A program made the position numbers and the translations under genes. A model generated the notes under the pieces. That model saw nothing but the letters and a program-made list of their open reading frames with translations. It was not told the DNA's origin and did not search any database. 64,000 nt of DNA from the NCBI GenBank assembly GCA_963758555.1, contig CAVWVW010000003.1, forward strand, positions 1,116,001 to 1,180,000, read 5' to 3'. Each line of letters starts with the position of its first letter. Within the stretch, counting starts at the first letter, position 1. Positions 63,182 through 64,000 of the stretch are shown piece after piece. The DNA comes from CAIUMH01 sp963758555 (lineage in GTDB: Bacteria; Actinomycetota; Acidimicrobiia; Acidimicrobiales; RAAP-2).

Positions 63182-64000
63182 ATGACTGCCGACGCCACCG
63201 AGCCGACGATCCGGTTCGACGTCTCGCCGCGCAGCTTCGAGGGATCGATGAGCGCCAAGGAGTCGCTGGCCTACGCGGAGGCCACCCTCGATCCCCCACT
63301 CGCCGGTGAGACCGACCTCCTCGTCTCTCCGATGTCGTCGACCCGCTTGATCCACGAAGCAGCCAACGAGGTGCTCAACACCATGGTGGAGAATGGTGCG
63401 GTCACCGGGCCCGATGGTGGCCAGGTCCCCGGGGTCCACGCCGAGCACGACCTGGTCGTCCATCACCCCATCGCTCCCGAGCAGGCAGTCTCGTGGCACG
63501 CCTCGATGCGCTCGGCGCATCAGACGCCTGCCGGCGTGCTCCTCTCGGTTCTCGCTGAGCTCAGAGACGATCGTGGCACGCTGCTCATCGAGCACCTCTG
63601 GTCGACCATGATGGTCAAGGGCTCGACGACCTGCCTCCAGGGCCCGCCCGTCCCTGACCATCGGTTCCCTGAGTCGGCGAGAGCCCACCATGTCGGCGAG
63701 GAGCGCGTGGCGCTCAGTCGCGACCGCGGCGTCCTCTACGGCGAGGCCTCGGGTGACAGGGCGGGTCACGCCGTGAGCGATGAGATCGCCCGGCAAGAGG
63801 GCTATCCCTCCATGATCCTCCAAGGCATGTGCAGCCTTGCGATCTGCAGCGGAGCAGCCCTTCGCCTCGCGGGAGGTGGTGATCATCGCCGGATCCGACG
63901 CATCGCAGGTCGGCTCGCCGCGCCGGTCGTCCTCGGCCAAGATCTTCTCGTGAGGTGCTACGAGATCGAAGCGTCGACGACCGCGGAGCGCGCCGTCGCC
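63182..64000 (+). CDS. MaoC-like double-hotdog protein, 3' end outside window
   Basis: The ATG at 63182 has AAGGAG 7 bases upstream. The frame is open to the window end (273 codons). It contains an N-terminal hotdog half (VSPMSSTRLIHEA, VPGVHAEHDLVVHH) and a C-terminal MaoC half (YGEASGDRAGHAVSDEIA, ILQGMCSLAI, RLAAPVVLGQDLLV). MaoC enzymes hydrate 2-enoyl-CoAs. The hydratase motif, usually SGDxNPIH, reads SGDRAGHA here, so the catalytic His is one residue off; the protein may be an altered hydratase or non-catalytic. It is divergent from the aldo/keto reductase. Confidence 0.85.
   Translation, partial: MTADATEPTIRFDVSPRSFEGSMSAKESLAYAEATLDPPLAGETDLLVSPMSSTRLIHEAANEVLNTMVENGAVTGPDGGQVPGVHAEHDLVVHHPIAPEQAVSWHASMRSAHQTPAGVLLSVLAELRDDRGTLLIEHLWSTMMVKGSTTCLQGPPVPDHRFPESARAHHVGEERVALSRDRGVLYGEASGDRAGHAVSDEIARQEGYPSMILQGMCSLAICSGAALRLAGGGDHRRIRRIAGRLAAPVVLGQDLLVRCYEIEASTTAERAVA

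Overview
The window is high-GC DNA from one actinobacterial chromosome. GTG and TTG starts and ATGA/GTGA gene overlaps are common. A WhiB-like regulator, a DUF3039 protein, homodimeric-type AceE, an MCR-type racemase and a P450/3Fe-4S ferredoxin pair all point to Actinomycetota. The mix of amidohydrolase-2, P450, racemase and MaoC-type genes would suit Acidimicrobiia, but that rank is an inference.

Layout. 0-2.6 kb: alpha-E and transglutaminase pair, tmRNA gene with terminator, Ohr peroxidase. 2.6-5.1 kb: unrecognised genes in DNA partly richer in A+T (a tail-anchored acidic protein, a secreted repeat protein, a tiny membrane ORF, a 57-aa protein). 5.1-9.8 kb: a catabolic block (amidohydrolase, TetR, P450, ferredoxin, alpha/beta hydrolase) led by a 22-bp palindrome lying over a promoter. 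9.8-14.7 kb: reductase, MarR, VOC protein, SDR, a DUF427-thioesterase fusion and a very acidic repeat protein. 14.7-24.1 kb: zwf, an RCK-pore-RCK channel, a secreted propeller-like protein, nitroreductase, a second amidohydrolase, a membrane protein and a GDSL lipoprotein. 24.1-32.7 kb: a minus-strand surface-glycan operon of three glycosyltransferases, an epimerase, an acyltransferase and two short coiled-coil proteins. 32.8-46.2 kb: central metabolism (YaaA, E2 and AceE of pyruvate dehydrogenase, cold-shock protein, racemase, trpD, whiB, glpD, an AGPS-like flavoenzyme, glpK). 46.2-55.6 kb: flavin reductase, MBL hydrolase, xseB/xseA, rnpB, RecB-like nuclease, cydDC. 55.7-64 kb: a tightly coupled minus-strand operon (PhzF, PPOX, NUDIX, zinc ribbon, phosphatase), an EEP nuclease/phosphatase, MFS transporter, aldo/keto reductase and a MaoC-like protein cut by the window end.

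How the parts fit. The P450 sits beside its likely electron donor, and a flavin reductase 38 kb away could complete the chain. glpD, the AGPS-like enzyme and glpK form a glycerol-3-phosphate unit. E2 and AceE form a pyruvate dehydrogenase unit without E3 nearby.

A major caveat is base accuracy. Nine recognisable genes (zwf, E2, aceE, the racemase, trpD, the AGPS-like gene, glpK, NUDIX, zinc ribbon), and probably the secreted repeat protein, are broken by single-base indels. All but one of these are insertions. Correcting them restores normal lengths, so sequencing or assembly error is more likely than gene death.
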